Source: Pedobacter sp. SYSU D00535
GTDB taxonomy: Bacteria; Bacteroidota; Bacteroidia; Sphingobacteriales; Sphingobacteriaceae
Reading direction: 5' to 3'
Assembly (NCBI RefSeq): GCF_017355855.1
Contig: NZ_JAFEWD010000002.1
Location: forward strand, 186,001 to 250,000
DNA length: 64,000 bases
Part shown: piece by piece, positions 14,774-24,330 of the stretch
Numbering within the stretch: the first letter of the stretch is position 1
Layout of the letters: the number at the start of each line of letters is the position of its first letter
Position numbers and translations under genes: made by a program
Notes under the pieces: generated by a model
What the model saw: only the letters and a program-made list of their open reading frames with translations
Database searches by the model: none
What the model was told of the DNA's origin: nothing

Positions 14774-15964
14774 ATGTTTGAAGTTTCTCCAGTTTACGAA
14801 GAGAATTTTAACTCGAAGGCCAAGATCAAGATCAATCAGGGTGGAACTTGGTCTGGCAAGACATACTCAATTCTGCAGCTGCTCTGCACGCACGCGATTT
14901 CTGATCCTAATAGCATTACTACGGTTGCTGGCCAAGACGTTCCAAACTTAAAGGCTGGACCGATTCGCGATTTCCAGACTATACTTAAAACCACTCCAGG
15001 GCTTCCCAGATTCATCGAAAGCTATAATAAGTCAGACAGAGTGGTCCAGTTTCACAACGGATCTATCATTGAGTTCAAATCGTACGAGGATGCACAAGAC
15101 GCTCACTCCGGAAAGAGAACGAGGCTGTTCATCAACGAGTGCAATGGTGTCTCTTACGAGATTTTCAAGCAGCTGTACATCAGAACCTCCAAGGATGTAT
15201 TTCTTGACTACAACCCTTCCTCTGAGTTTTGGGTGCATGAGTTGGTGCTGGGTAATAGATCGTTGTACCCGAGCGTTCAACGGATCATATCAGATCACCG
15301 CCACAATCCATTCCTTACCCAGGAGCAGCACGATAGCATAGAGCGATTGAAGTATGAGGATGAGGAGACTTTCAAGGTTTATGCTCGAGGCCTGACGGGA
15401 AAGATTGAGGGAGCCGTTCTGACACGATGCTTCATGATCGAAGATGATCAGTACCCTAACGACGCGAAACTTCTTGGAGGCGGGCTCGACTTTGGGTTCA
15501 CGAATGATCCTACTGGGTTCCTGGAAGTGCGAATGCAGGAAGGAGAACTATGGGTTCGCGAACATATTTACGAAACAGGTCTAACCAACCCCATGATCTC
15601 AGAGAGGTTGAAGGAATTAAACTGGAATAGCAGAGACGAGATTATTGCTGACTCAGCCGAGCCGAAGTCCATCAAAGAGCTACAGGATCTAAGGTGGAAA
15701 GTTGAGCCTGCAATGAAAGGTCCAGACAGTATTCGTTCTTCAATCGAAATATTGAACCGGTACAAGATCAACTACACCAGAAGCTCGGTAAACTTCCATA
15801 AAGAGCAGAAAGCCTATATTTACAAAAAGGACCGGAAGACAGGCAAATCAACAAATGAACCTATTGACGCGTTTAACCACCTAATAGATCCTTTGCGATA
15901 TGTCGCCCTTAATAAGTTATCAGCTTACAACAAGCCAGTTAAGGCTCCGAAATATTCATTTTAA
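14774..15964 (+). CDS. terL: Terminase large subunit (PBSX/Terminase_3 type)
   Basis: The 396-aa packaging ATPase/nuclease has Walker A GGTWSGKT (residues 23-30), Walker B RTRLFINECN, and nuclease-domain acidic motifs GGLDFGFTNDPT, IIADSAEPKSI and IDAFNHLIDPLRY. Length and motif order fit PBSX-type large terminases. It powers DNA translocation into proheads through the portal, which in this phage is encoded 13 kb downstream. Confidence 0.93.
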   Translation: MFEVSPVYEENFNSKAKIKINQGGTWSGKTYSILQLLCTHAISDPNSITTVAGQDVPNLKAGPIRDFQTILKTTPGLPRFIESYNKSDRVVQFHNGSIIEFKSYEDAQDAHSGKRTRLFINECNGVSYEIFKQLYIRTSKDVFLDYNPSSEFWVHELVLGNRSLYPSVQRIISDHRHNPFLTQEQHDSIERLKYEDEETFKVYARGLTGKIEGAVLTRCFMIEDDQYPNDAKLLGGGLDFGFTNDPTGFLEVRMQEGELWVREHIYETGLTNPMISERLKELNWNSRDEIIADSAEPKSIKELQDLRWKVEPAMKGPDSIRSSIEILNRYKINYTRSSVNFHKEQKAYIYKKDRKTGKSTNEPIDAFNHLIDPLRYVALNKLSAYNKPVKAPKYSF

Positions 15965-15982
15965 ATTATTATTTTTATCTCA

Positions 15983-16645
15983 ATGTTTGAGTTCAAAATT
16001 TCCAACAAAAAGTTTCTGATGCCTTCAGAAGTTTCTGAGCTTACCCTTGGCCAGTTTGTTAAACTTCGTGGCGAAAGGCTTGACTTACTTGAGCGACTTG
16101 CTATCCTATGCAACTTGAGTTCAGCAGGACTTAGCTCACTACGATATTCAAGCAAAACAGAAAAAGAATTGCGAGATGCTATTGTTCTTACAGACATTTT
16201 AAACCGTGACATTAAAAAGTTTTTTGAATCTGATTTGCGGTTTAAAACACCAAAGGAAGTCACAATCATGGGCAAGACTATCAAGGTTCCGCAGGACTTG
16301 GAGAAAGAACCATTGTGGCCATCTAGAAAGGTAAAAGAGATTATCCAGGAACAGGTGATCGCTACCGGCAAGGGAGAGGACTTTGATCCTACAGACAAGA
16401 TGGCTGACGTGATCGCCCATTACCTGTATGTTCCTTTTACCGGAATGAAGTACAACGAGTTCCGCGCTGACGAGTTCAAGGAAGCCATTTATGATCTTCC
16501 AATCACCGTGGCCGTTCCGCTGTCTAACTTTTTTTTTCTTCAGTGGAAGAGCTTATACTTAACGAGAACAAGCAGCTGGCTTACCAGCCTAGTGATCTGG
16601 AAAAAGAGGCTGGTATTGAGATTTTCGAGGACTACGGGGACGTAA
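15983..16645 (+). CDS. Tail assembly chaperone, short form (gpG-like)
   Basis: The 220-aa zero-frame product opens MFEFKISNKKFLMPSEVSELTLGQF and continues LDLLERLAILCNL, the pattern of tail-assembly chaperones and related phage proteins. After residue 185 the frame runs through a T9 run, and its last 35 residues look non-conserved. Ribosomes that slip back one base at the run would instead read the frame of 16543-16809. It lies upstream of tail genes, as expected of a G/GT pair. Confidence 0.65.
   Translation: MFEFKISNKKFLMPSEVSELTLGQFVKLRGERLDLLERLAILCNLSSAGLSSLRYSSKTEKELRDAIVLTDILNRDIKKFFESDLRFKTPKEVTIMGKTIKVPQDLEKEPLWPSRKVKEIIQEQVIATGKGEDFDPTDKMADVIAHYLYVPFTGMKYNEFRADEFKEAIYDLPITVAVPLSNFFFLQWKSLYLTRTSSWLTSLVIWKKRLVLRFSRTTGT
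16529..16538 (+). other. Probable -1 programmed frameshift site (T9 run)
   Basis: Nine consecutive T residues at 16529-16537 are read as three TTT codons in frame 0. The -1 frame is open from a stop just before the run to 16809. Slippage yields a 275-aa fusion (185 residues, SS, then the 88-residue extension). This may be ribosomal frameshifting or transcriptional slippage. Confidence 0.65.
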
Positions 16646-16809
16646 ACATTCTGGAGACTCTGAGCAACGGAAACGTCCTTTTGTGGGATGATATAATGAA
16701 CCTGCCTTACGAGCGGGTTTTTGTGCAACTAATGCTTAACAAAGATAAACGCCTGTTTGCTGATCGCTACCGGGCACTAATACAACCGAAGACAAATGAA
16801 CCTCGTTAA
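16543..16809 (+). CDS. C-terminal extension of the tail assembly chaperone (gpT-like, -1 frame)
   Basis: The 88-codon frame would have to start with GTG if expressed alone. It overlaps the zero-frame gene by 103 bp and has good coding character (LAYQPSDLEKEAG, LLWDDIMNLPYERVF). The most economical reading is a frameshift extension of the preceding protein. It overlaps the next gene by 14 bp. Confidence 0.6.
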   Translation: MEELILNENKQLAYQPSDLEKEAGIEIFEDYGDVNILETLSNGNVLLWDDIMNLPYERVFVQLMLNKDKRLFADRYRALIQPKTNEPR

Positions 16810-17236
16810 CGCAATTCAATCGATCGTGGCCACGCTAACTGGCGAGCCTCACTTCACGTATCAGGGTAAGTTCGAGCATAACGTGAAAGGCGATGATAAG
16901 GACTACTCAACGGCGAATGTGAACCTTCTGGAGCTTGAACAGATCGGCTTCAAGAAGAACTCTTCAGCTGGTGGCCTTCGCGATCGCTTTCCCATATTCA
17001 TCGAGTTCGTGAAGCAAGTTGATCAGAATCTTACTGCTGAAGAAAGGAGGCCAGTGATTGAAGAAATGAGGCTGCTCGCCGCCGAGTTTATCCTGGCTGT
17101 TGATGAGTCTGACCTATTCGAAGAGCTTCCCGAGACGATCAGCGGAGTAGTGGTGATCGATCGTTATGACGTGAATGTTGCAGGTGTAGAGATTAACTTG
17201 GTACTGATTGCAAACGAGCCCATGAGCTTTTGTTAG
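16796..17236 (+). CDS. Putative minor tail / tail-completion protein
   Basis: The 146-aa acidic protein has no recognised motif. Its position between the chaperone pair and a gp10-like gene suggests a virion or tail-assembly role. Confidence 0.5.
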   Translation: MNLVNAIQSIVATLTGEPHFTYQGKFEHNVKGDDKDYSTANVNLLELEQIGFKKNSSAGGLRDRFPIFIEFVKQVDQNLTAEERRPVIEEMRLLAAEFILAVDESDLFEELPETISGVVVIDRYDVNVAGVEINLVLIANEPMSFC

Positions 17237-17271
17237 TTACCAATTTATACATATTTGAATAGTTTGAATAA

Positions 17272-17733
17272 ATGAGATTCGCGACGGTAGTTGAAGCATC
17301 ACAAGAGATCTTAGCTGAGTGGCTGGAAGTAGCCAAGCAGATCCTCATTGATGATTTGGATGTGCATGGCCGTAATGCTACCGGCAGGACGAAGGCAGCG
17401 ATCAAAGTCGTAAACACAACCCCTTCAGCCGGACAGGTAGTCGGTCCTGAGCACGTGCTTTACACGTTCCAAGGTAGAGCGCCTGGTAAGATGCCACCGC
17501 TTTCGAAGATTATCGACTGGTGCGTTGCCAGGAACATTCCTAGGAATAGGGCGTGGATCATCGCCAAAAGAATCTCGGAGGCAGGTACCAGACTTTTCAG
17601 AGAAGGAGCAGCGTCCAACAACGCCCTGCTTAAGGCAACATCAAAAGAACGAATAGATCAGCTGCAGGCTGAACTTGGCAAAACATACTCCCTGGCTCTT
17701 CAAACAGATCTTAGGGATGTCATCAATAGATAG
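17272..17733 (+). CDS. HK97 gp10-like tail component
   Basis: The 153-aa protein shows the gp10-like pattern: NATGRTKAAIKV, a central LYTFQGRAPGKMPPLSKIIDWC segment (about 60-90) and AKRISEAGTRLFREGA. Family members are needed to complete the head-tail junction or tail tube. Confidence 0.7.
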   Translation: MRFATVVEASQEILAEWLEVAKQILIDDLDVHGRNATGRTKAAIKVVNTTPSAGQVVGPEHVLYTFQGRAPGKMPPLSKIIDWCVARNIPRNRAWIIAKRISEAGTRLFREGAASNNALLKATSKERIDQLQAELGKTYSLALQTDLRDVINR

Positions 17734-17735
17734 AA

Positions 17736-19025
17736 ATGGTAATACTAACTTCAGAACCAGTTACCACGATCGCGGGAAAACCTTCCCGGTGGAATGCTGC
17801 TTTTAATCCGCTTAAATTTACTTTTCAGCAGGAAGCCGGCGACACCCGGACGAATCTTCGAATCGAAGTAGTGATCACTTCAGGTACCAGATCAATACCT
17901 GGTTATTTCTCCGCTGGCCCTAACGGAACGATCAATGTCAATGTTTTCAGCTTGATCAAGTCTCTCATCCGTCCAGTCGATAAATTTAATCACGTTTCCA
18001 CTAATTATATCGATCGTAATTTATTCGCTCCATTTACCGTGAAGTATCGCGAGGAGTGGGAGGATGCAGAAAGAGTGACACAAAACTCAGAGTGGGTGAC
18101 ACTCAAGAATACCTATTACGTGACCTATAGCGCGATGCAGTTAGGAGAGAAGTTTGGCGGGAACATGGCCGAGTATGTTACCTTCAATGGCGGCAGCTCT
18201 GCAAAGTTCCTGACGGAGTTTAAGGAGCCTAAAGCTTGGCAAGGTCTTCCTTACGATATTGCTTTCATCCTTTACGAAAATCTGATCTTCAAGAAAGTGT
18301 ACTTCAAATATACTCCGGTCGACATCAACGGTAACCCGGTCGAAGGTGGTATTAAGATTTATTATCTGCTCACTGAAGAAGGAGGGAAGTTCTTGAACGA
18401 AGAAGGTGAGGGCGGCATGCTGCTGGAAGAAAGTGAAATTCCCGCGTTGCTTGAGTCGACTGTTACTGACCAGAACTCTCTTCCTCAGGACGTGGGAGTC
18501 GTTCGTCTCAGGATCCCGGAAGTACTGGCCACTGCCTACAAGGTGAAGCTGGAAGTCTTTTATATCGAGAATAACGAGTCTGTGAAGGTGACTGAAGACA
18601 AGTTCATCCAGATCAGCACACCTTGCTCTGATCCTTATGTCTACTTGAAGTGGATGAATCACCTGGGCGCCTGGGATTACTTCCGCTTTGGGTACAATCA
18701 GATAATAGTTTCGGACGTGAGAAACGAGCAGATGGTCTCGAGAGTGGTTTCCGATTGGGAGAACTCGGACACGATCGCTGATGTGGTGAAGAAGGCTGCA
18801 GTCGACAAGATTACGGTTGGTGCTCATGGACTGACTCCGGATCAGATGCAAGGTCTTACCTGGTTGCGGAGAGGGATCAAGGCGCAGATGCTTGTTTCAG
18901 TTAATCCTGTGAAGTGGCAGACCGTGATTGTGCAGTCCGGATCGGACTCGCGAGATAGTAGGGCGAGATCAGGCAACGTGAAACTTACGATCGAACTGCC
19001 AGAAGCTAATATTCAGAATCAATGA
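17736..19025 (+). CDS. Putative tail structural protein
   Basis: The 429-aa, predominantly beta-rich protein has no motif I can name. Its length, position after the gp10-like gene and tight coupling to the next ORFs suggest a tail or distal-tail protein. It ends within the start of a small membrane protein. Confidence 0.5.
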   Translation: MVILTSEPVTTIAGKPSRWNAAFNPLKFTFQQEAGDTRTNLRIEVVITSGTRSIPGYFSAGPNGTINVNVFSLIKSLIRPVDKFNHVSTNYIDRNLFAPFTVKYREEWEDAERVTQNSEWVTLKNTYYVTYSAMQLGEKFGGNMAEYVTFNGGSSAKFLTEFKEPKAWQGLPYDIAFILYENLIFKKVYFKYTPVDINGNPVEGGIKIYYLLTEEGGKFLNEEGEGGMLLEESEIPALLESTVTDQNSLPQDVGVVRLRIPEVLATAYKVKLEVFYIENNESVKVTEDKFIQISTPCSDPYVYLKWMNHLGAWDYFRFGYNQIIVSDVRNEQMVSRVVSDWENSDTIADVVKKAAVDKITVGAHGLTPDQMQGLTWLRRGIKAQMLVSVNPVKWQTVIVQSGSDSRDSRARSGNVKLTIELPEANIQNQ

Positions 19026-19216
19026 TGATAGCAGATCCCTTCGTGTATGTTTATCTCGGGTTGGTTCTCGTGATAGTGATATTCTTCAGCTTCCTTCCTT
19101 CCTCAGGGAGAATATCCGGAAGGCCGGGACGAACAAGAATGTTTTATGACAAGTTTGGAAAGCCGTTCTGGTGCCATCCAGACGACTACTTGAATGAATA
19201 CCACAAGAAGCATTAA
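19022..19216 (+). CDS. Small membrane-anchored protein
   Basis: The 64-aa protein has one hydrophobic helix near residues 7-26 (FVYVYLGLVLVIVIFFSFLP), followed by a basic tail. Start and stop overlap both neighbours. Function is unknown; it is inserted between large tail genes. Confidence 0.55.
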   Translation: MMIADPFVYVYLGLVLVIVIFFSFLPSSGRISGRPGRTRMFYDKFGKPFWCHPDDYLNEYHKKH

Positions 19217-21150
19217 TGAAAGAGCTTTACATAAATCATAAGTTAGTTGATCTCGACAAGGAAACGCTTATCGCTATGACCTTTGCGGTTAACGATATAG
19301 CGGATCTAAAGGATCGACAAGCCAACTTCTCCAATATCTTCAAGTGTCCGCCGACCGCGAACAACCGAGAGATCTTTGGCTATGCTGATTCTGTAAACTT
19401 TACTCAGGATCAACCTTATCAAGTACTTCATGCAAAGCTTATTCAAAACGGAATCGAGATCGTGCCGAATGGAATTGCGGTGATCAAGAGTGCGAGCCGG
19501 TTCTTCGAGGTTCAGGTCTTATCCGGACTAATGGGATTCGTTTCTCTTATCGAGGGGAAGTACCTGAATGACCTTGTTCTTCCAAAACACACGTTCAACT
19601 TTGCAACGGTTACCGGTTCTCAGACCAGCTCGACCGACTTCGTATATCCACTTATAGACTACGGGGTTTTCCCAGAGGATCAGCGAGTGGTCAACGTAAA
19701 GCAGATGCGACCCTCTACCTTCAATAAGACGATCATCGACAGTATTATCACTGGTGCTGGTTATTCTTACGAGGGAGAAGTGTTTGATGATCCAAGATTC
19801 AAGGCGGAGCTGATTGCATTCAGCAACGATAAGTTCGAACATGGCAAGTCTCATATAGAAGAGTTCAAGAAAAAAGACTTAAAGGCAGGTACCAGCACCG
19901 TAAAGACGTACACTGCTCAGTGGAATGGATCGCTCAATGAATATAACTCGACCGACACACTCTCACTTGACTCGTTCAGAATTGATCAGATGGATATGGT
20001 CTCTGCGGGACAAGCTTCAGGTGGATTCTATAAAGCTGACAAACTCACCTATGTCAATATCAAGGTTCATTTTCCATCGTTCACCATCGAGAAAGTCGGC
20101 AATACAGCGCCACATCAGGTCTACGTCGGTATCTTTCGGAATAACCAGGTGATATCCCTAGGAGAGCAAAGTAGTAACGCCTTCTTCTTTCTTCCGGAGG
20201 GGTTGCATGAGAAACAAGAAATTTCATGGACAGGAATCCTGAATCCGGGCGATGTATTAAAGCTTCACATCCTTCTTTCCCGGGGAAAGATAACCTTTCA
20301 ATCAGGCATCAAGTTCGAGTTGACCAACGAAACTGATATCGTTTACGGTCAGCAGGTAGAGCTCGAAGCCACGCTTCCCAAGATCAGCCAAAAGGATCAC
20401 TTGAAGGACTTTATGCAAAGCTATGGATTGACACCAGTTGTTGACAACTACAAGAAGAAGATATACTTCAGAAGCTTCGCCGAGCTTTACCAGAATAAGC
20501 CAATCGCCAGGGATTGGACCGATAAGTTCATCACTGCAGAGGAGGACGCAACGTTCACAATTGGGAACTATGGTCAGCTTAACTTCGGTCGATATAAGGC
20601 TGACGAGAATGTCTCGGATGATCTCGGACTTGGAAGTTTTACCATTGGCAATCAGAACTTGAAGACCGAGCTCGACGCGATTAACAGTCAATACTCGGCC
20701 ACCGGTACCATAACCAAGCTTCAAGGCCTAGTAGTTTCTTATATCAATAAAGTTGATGAAAATGATGACGAGGAGCCAAAAGAGTTCAAAATCAAGACTC
20801 AGCCGCGAAAGCTGATCAATAGAACGGCTCCTAATCTCGCTGTGTCTTTTACTGATGGCACAGCTTCAGCTACTCCCGGAACAGTTTCACTCCCGTACTT
20901 CACGGAGGATGATCTGCCCGGCCTTCACTTTAACGAGCTGTTTGAGGAATACTACTTCGAGCTGATTACCTACATGCTAAAGAAAGCGAGGCGGGTGGTG
21001 CGCTATGTGATGATAGACGAGGCCGACATTGCCGAACTTGATCACTTTATTCCCATTTACGACGCAAACGAAGCAACATACTATTATCTCAATCGCATCG
21101 AGGACTACATCGAAGGAGAGCCTACAAAATGCGAGTTAATTAAAATGTAA
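19216..21150 (+). CDS. Large tail-associated protein
   Basis: The 644-aa protein starts MKELYINHKLVDLDKETLIAMTFAVNDIADLKDRQANFSN, an N-terminus typical of large uncharacterised tail proteins in Bacteroidetes phages; a hub or baseplate-like function is plausible. No enzyme motif is seen. It overlaps the previous gene by one base and is followed directly by the tape measure gene. Confidence 0.55.
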   Translation: MKELYINHKLVDLDKETLIAMTFAVNDIADLKDRQANFSNIFKCPPTANNREIFGYADSVNFTQDQPYQVLHAKLIQNGIEIVPNGIAVIKSASRFFEVQVLSGLMGFVSLIEGKYLNDLVLPKHTFNFATVTGSQTSSTDFVYPLIDYGVFPEDQRVVNVKQMRPSTFNKTIIDSIITGAGYSYEGEVFDDPRFKAELIAFSNDKFEHGKSHIEEFKKKDLKAGTSTVKTYTAQWNGSLNEYNSTDTLSLDSFRIDQMDMVSAGQASGGFYKADKLTYVNIKVHFPSFTIEKVGNTAPHQVYVGIFRNNQVISLGEQSSNAFFFLPEGLHEKQEISWTGILNPGDVLKLHILLSRGKITFQSGIKFELTNETDIVYGQQVELEATLPKISQKDHLKDFMQSYGLTPVVDNYKKKIYFRSFAELYQNKPIARDWTDKFITAEEDATFTIGNYGQLNFGRYKADENVSDDLGLGSFTIGNQNLKTELDAINSQYSATGTITKLQGLVVSYINKVDENDDEEPKEFKIKTQPRKLINRTAPNLAVSFTDGTASATPGTVSLPYFTEDDLPGLHFNELFEEYYFELITYMLKKARRVVRYVMIDEADIAELDHFIPIYDANEATYYYLNRIEDYIEGEPTKCELIKM

Positions 21151-21152
21151 TT

Positions 21153-23915
21153 ATGGCAGACAAGATAATTATCGAAGTAGGCCTGGATCCGGGCGACTAC
21201 GGAAAGAGAGCCAGCGAAATCATCAAGCAGACCGTTGAGTTAAAAGATCAACAGGTTATCCTTGCGGCACAAGGGAAGAAGAACAGCTTGGAGTATGAGC
21301 AGAATAAACTGAGACTTCAGGAACTGGCCAAGGAACTGAAAGCGAACGTTGCACTTTCACAGAACTATGATGGAAGCATCACCGGACTTCGCTCAAGACT
21401 TGCTTTGCTAAATAACGAATGGATAAAGCTGAGCGAAGCCCAGAGGGAAAACAGCGTCGAAGGTCAGGCGCTTTCTGCTCAAATGCTGGATATCACCAAC
21501 AAGTTGAAGGAGCAGGAGGGAGCCACCGGCAACAACACGCGAAACGTCGGGAATTACAAGGAAGCTGTCGCAGAAGCGACCGCGCAACTAGTACCTTTCG
21601 GAGACCAGATACTTCAAGCCATCACTGGCGCTCATAACCTTGCAGGAGGAATTACAACAGGAACAACAGCAATGAAGGGACTGCGAATCGCTATGGCATC
21701 GCTGGGTATTGGTTTACTGATAACCCTTGCAGCATCTCTGGTCAACTATCTGTCTAAGTTTAAGCCGTTGACTGATGCAATTGAGAGAGGTATGGCGGCA
21801 GTAGGAGCGGTCTTCGAAGCGGTCGGGAACGCTATCTTCAATTTGATTGATCCTATCAAGTCTTTCTTCATTGATCCTCTTCGACCGATCAAAGAACTTG
21901 GGAACTCTATCCAGACCAACTTGATCAACAGGTTTAAAGCGTTTGGAGTGATCATCGATGCGATAAAGCGAGGGAGCTTGAGGGATATCACTGACGGGGT
22001 TATTCAGTTAGGTACCGGAATTACCAACACCTCCAAGAGGCTTGAGAAGTTCGCTAATGGCGTCAAGACTTCAGCCCAGTCAATATCAGCCGCTGCCCGG
22101 GAAGCTGCAAACCTCGTTCAGAAGACGCAAGACCTTGAGGATGCTGAGAGAACCAGCGTGGCCACGTTATCAGAACTTCGGCTCGCCCGGGATAAGTATG
22201 CTGTACAGGCGAAGAATGTAAGCTTATCAGAAGCAGAAAGGATTCGTCTTCTTAACCTGGCTACTCAAAAGGAAAAACAGGCAGCTGATCTGGAAGTCGG
22301 CCTTGCTCGTCAGCGTCTCAAGCTCATCCAGGAAGAGATCGCTCTTGACTTGAAACGTAATGGAGGCAGGGAGATATCGGACGAGCTTCAGGAGAAGCTG
22401 GCGAATCAGCAGGCAAAGGTGAACGATCTTCAGGCAGCATCGTTAAAGTTCACCGAGAAGCGATATAACGATGAGGCGAAGCTTCGCGAAAAGGCCCAGG
22501 CTGACCGTGAAAAGGAATTGGAGAAGATTAGGGAAGCTGACCAGGAGCGAATTGATTCCCTACTTAGGACAAATGAGCTTATCCTATCTGAGCGAGAGCG
22601 TGAACTTCAGTCGATCGATAGCGAGATCGATGAGAAGGTTAAGAAGTATAAGAAGTATGGCAGGACTACGGAGCAGCTTGAGGCTGAAAGGGTGGCTCGT
22701 ATCAAGCAACTTCGCGATAACTTCCTGAAAGAGGACCTGGCTCAGATCGACACTAATAACCGGCAAGTTCAAGACCTGACCGTCGCCTTGATCAAAGACG
22801 CTGATCAGCGGGCAGTAGCTCAACAGCGCTTGGCTAATGACAGGCGTCTGGCTGAACAGGACAAACTTATAGAGGGTCTGATTGCTCGCAGCATCCTTGG
22901 AGAAGAAAATGCCGGTGTACTTCTTCAGTCAGCGCTGCAGGTGCGGAATGCTCTCGTTGAGGATAACGCAAACCAGTTGAACGAGCGATTGAAGGCAATC
23001 GACGATAAGCGATTGAAAGATTACCAGGACAACCAGCTTGCTCTTGCTCAGGCTGCTGTCGACAATGCTAATTCTCCTGCTGAGCGCCTTGCTGCTCTTC
23101 AGACTCAGATGGATTTGGAGTATGAGATTCAGGTGGCGCAGGCGATGAAGTTGGGGCAGGACACCTTTGCTATTCATGAGCAATATGCCGCCAAGCAGAA
23201 AGCTCTTGATCAGGAAGTGTACGGAGCTGCTGCCGAGAGTGTCAATCAGTTCGGTACTGCCTTTCAGGACGTGGTCGGTAAAAACTCTATGGCGGCAAAG
23301 CTTGCAGCCAATGCTCAATTGAGAATGGAGTCTGCCTTGTTCTTGCAGCAGAATGCAAGGCTTGCTGTTGAGCAGCTGCTTGGTGTGACTACTCAATTGA
23401 AACAACCTTTCCCTGCTAACGTGGTAGCGGTAATGAGTACGCTAGCTTTGGTTGCAAAAATCGCATCAGCCGCTAAAAACATGGTAACAGTACCCAAGTT
23501 TGCAGATGGAGGATTGTTCGAGTCAGATGGTAGGGGTGCCGTTCTTCCTGGTTACAGCAGAGTTGACAATACTAACGCGAAGCTGAGGAGTGGTGAAGCT
23601 GTGATAGTCGCTGAAGCTGCAAAGGATCCGGGAGCTCTACGCATATTGTCTGCCATCAACGAGTCGTTTGGTGGTCGCCCTCTTGTTGGTCCCGGATCAG
23701 CCGGCTATCAATCAACTGCTTTTCCTGCCTTCGCTGCTGGTGGGATCTATGCAGGCAACGCCGGTACTACTGTTGCTCAAAACATTCTCAACCCCCAGGA
23801 TATTGCTGCTGCAGTTGGTCAGGAAATTCGTAACTTAACGGTCGTAACGGACGTTAGAGATGTAGTATCAGCACTTGACAAACGTAATTCATCAATCAAT
23901 AGCGGAGTCGTATAA
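21153..23915 (+). CDS. Tail tape measure protein
   Basis: The 920-aa protein has long alpha-helical/coiled-coil stretches (about 30-130 and 300-700, rich in K, E, Q, R, A, L) and hydrophobic segments near 175-200 (LRIAMASLGIGLLITLAASLV) and near 755-780. The C-terminal region is glycine/alanine-rich. This is the standard tape-measure composition, and its length sets tail length. It is the longest gene in the prophage. Confidence 0.85.
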   Translation: MADKIIIEVGLDPGDYGKRASEIIKQTVELKDQQVILAAQGKKNSLEYEQNKLRLQELAKELKANVALSQNYDGSITGLRSRLALLNNEWIKLSEAQRENSVEGQALSAQMLDITNKLKEQEGATGNNTRNVGNYKEAVAEATAQLVPFGDQILQAITGAHNLAGGITTGTTAMKGLRIAMASLGIGLLITLAASLVNYLSKFKPLTDAIERGMAAVGAVFEAVGNAIFNLIDPIKSFFIDPLRPIKELGNSIQTNLINRFKAFGVIIDAIKRGSLRDITDGVIQLGTGITNTSKRLEKFANGVKTSAQSISAAAREAANLVQKTQDLEDAERTSVATLSELRLARDKYAVQAKNVSLSEAERIRLLNLATQKEKQAADLEVGLARQRLKLIQEEIALDLKRNGGREISDELQEKLANQQAKVNDLQAASLKFTEKRYNDEAKLREKAQADREKELEKIREADQERIDSLLRTNELILSERERELQSIDSEIDEKVKKYKKYGRTTEQLEAERVARIKQLRDNFLKEDLAQIDTNNRQVQDLTVALIKDADQRAVAQQRLANDRRLAEQDKLIEGLIARSILGEENAGVLLQSALQVRNALVEDNANQLNERLKAIDDKRLKDYQDNQLALAQAAVDNANSPAERLAALQTQMDLEYEIQVAQAMKLGQDTFAIHEQYAAKQKALDQEVYGAAAESVNQFGTAFQDVVGKNSMAAKLAANAQLRMESALFLQQNARLAVEQLLGVTTQLKQPFPANVVAVMSTLALVAKIASAAKNMVTVPKFADGGLFESDGRGAVLPGYSRVDNTNAKLRSGEAVIVAEAAKDPGALRILSAINESFGGRPLVGPGSAGYQSTAFPAFAAGGIYAGNAGTTVAQNILNPQDIAAAVGQEIRNLTVVTDVRDVVSALDKRNSSINSGVV

Positions 23916-24184
23916 TGCCAATATCCCAGGTTAAAAGTAATATCGAGATCATCAACGATCTGAACAAGTCAGGCGCTTTAAAGTCGCTCGTATCATCCGG
24001 ACTTTTTCCCGCGAAAGTTCTTTTGCACATGGAAATATACTTCTATGTAACGGCCAAGGTGGACGCAGGAGAGAGAAAAACGGAGGCTGTGAGGAAAGCC
24101 GCTATTGACTTTGATCTTGATGAGAGTAGTATCTACCGGATCTTAAAATCTTTTTCGTCTAAGTTTTTATTCATATATGGATAA
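23915..24184 (+). CDS. Small protein with C-terminal HTH-like region
   Basis: The 89-aa protein's start overlaps the tape-measure stop. The C-terminal AVRKAAIDFDLDESSIYRILKSFS resembles an HTH. It is the last gene before a terminator, so it closes the terL-tail transcription unit. Function is unknown. Confidence 0.55.
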   Translation: MPISQVKSNIEIINDLNKSGALKSLVSSGLFPAKVLLHMEIYFYVTAKVDAGERKTEAVRKAAIDFDLDESSIYRILKSFSSKFLFIYG

Positions 24185-24236
24185 TATGAATAATTCGTAT
24201 ATTTGGGTCACTGCACATTATTAATATTTGGTTTGA

Positions 24237-24267
24237 AGCCTCGGGAGTCCTTCTCGGGGCTTTTTTT
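24237..24267 (+). terminator. Rho-independent terminator after the tail operon
   Basis: A roughly 10-bp GC-rich stem (AGCCTCGGGA pairing with TTCTCGGGGCT) is followed by seven T residues. It separates the tail block from the protease/capsid block. A TATATTTG element (24198-24205), matching the Bacteroidetes -7 consensus TAnnTTTG, lies just upstream. Confidence 0.8.
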
Positions 24268-24330
24268 ACTGCAAAACTCTGCCAGTAATTTTTTTTCCTC
24301 TAGCCTGAAATTTGTTTCAACACTTCACAA

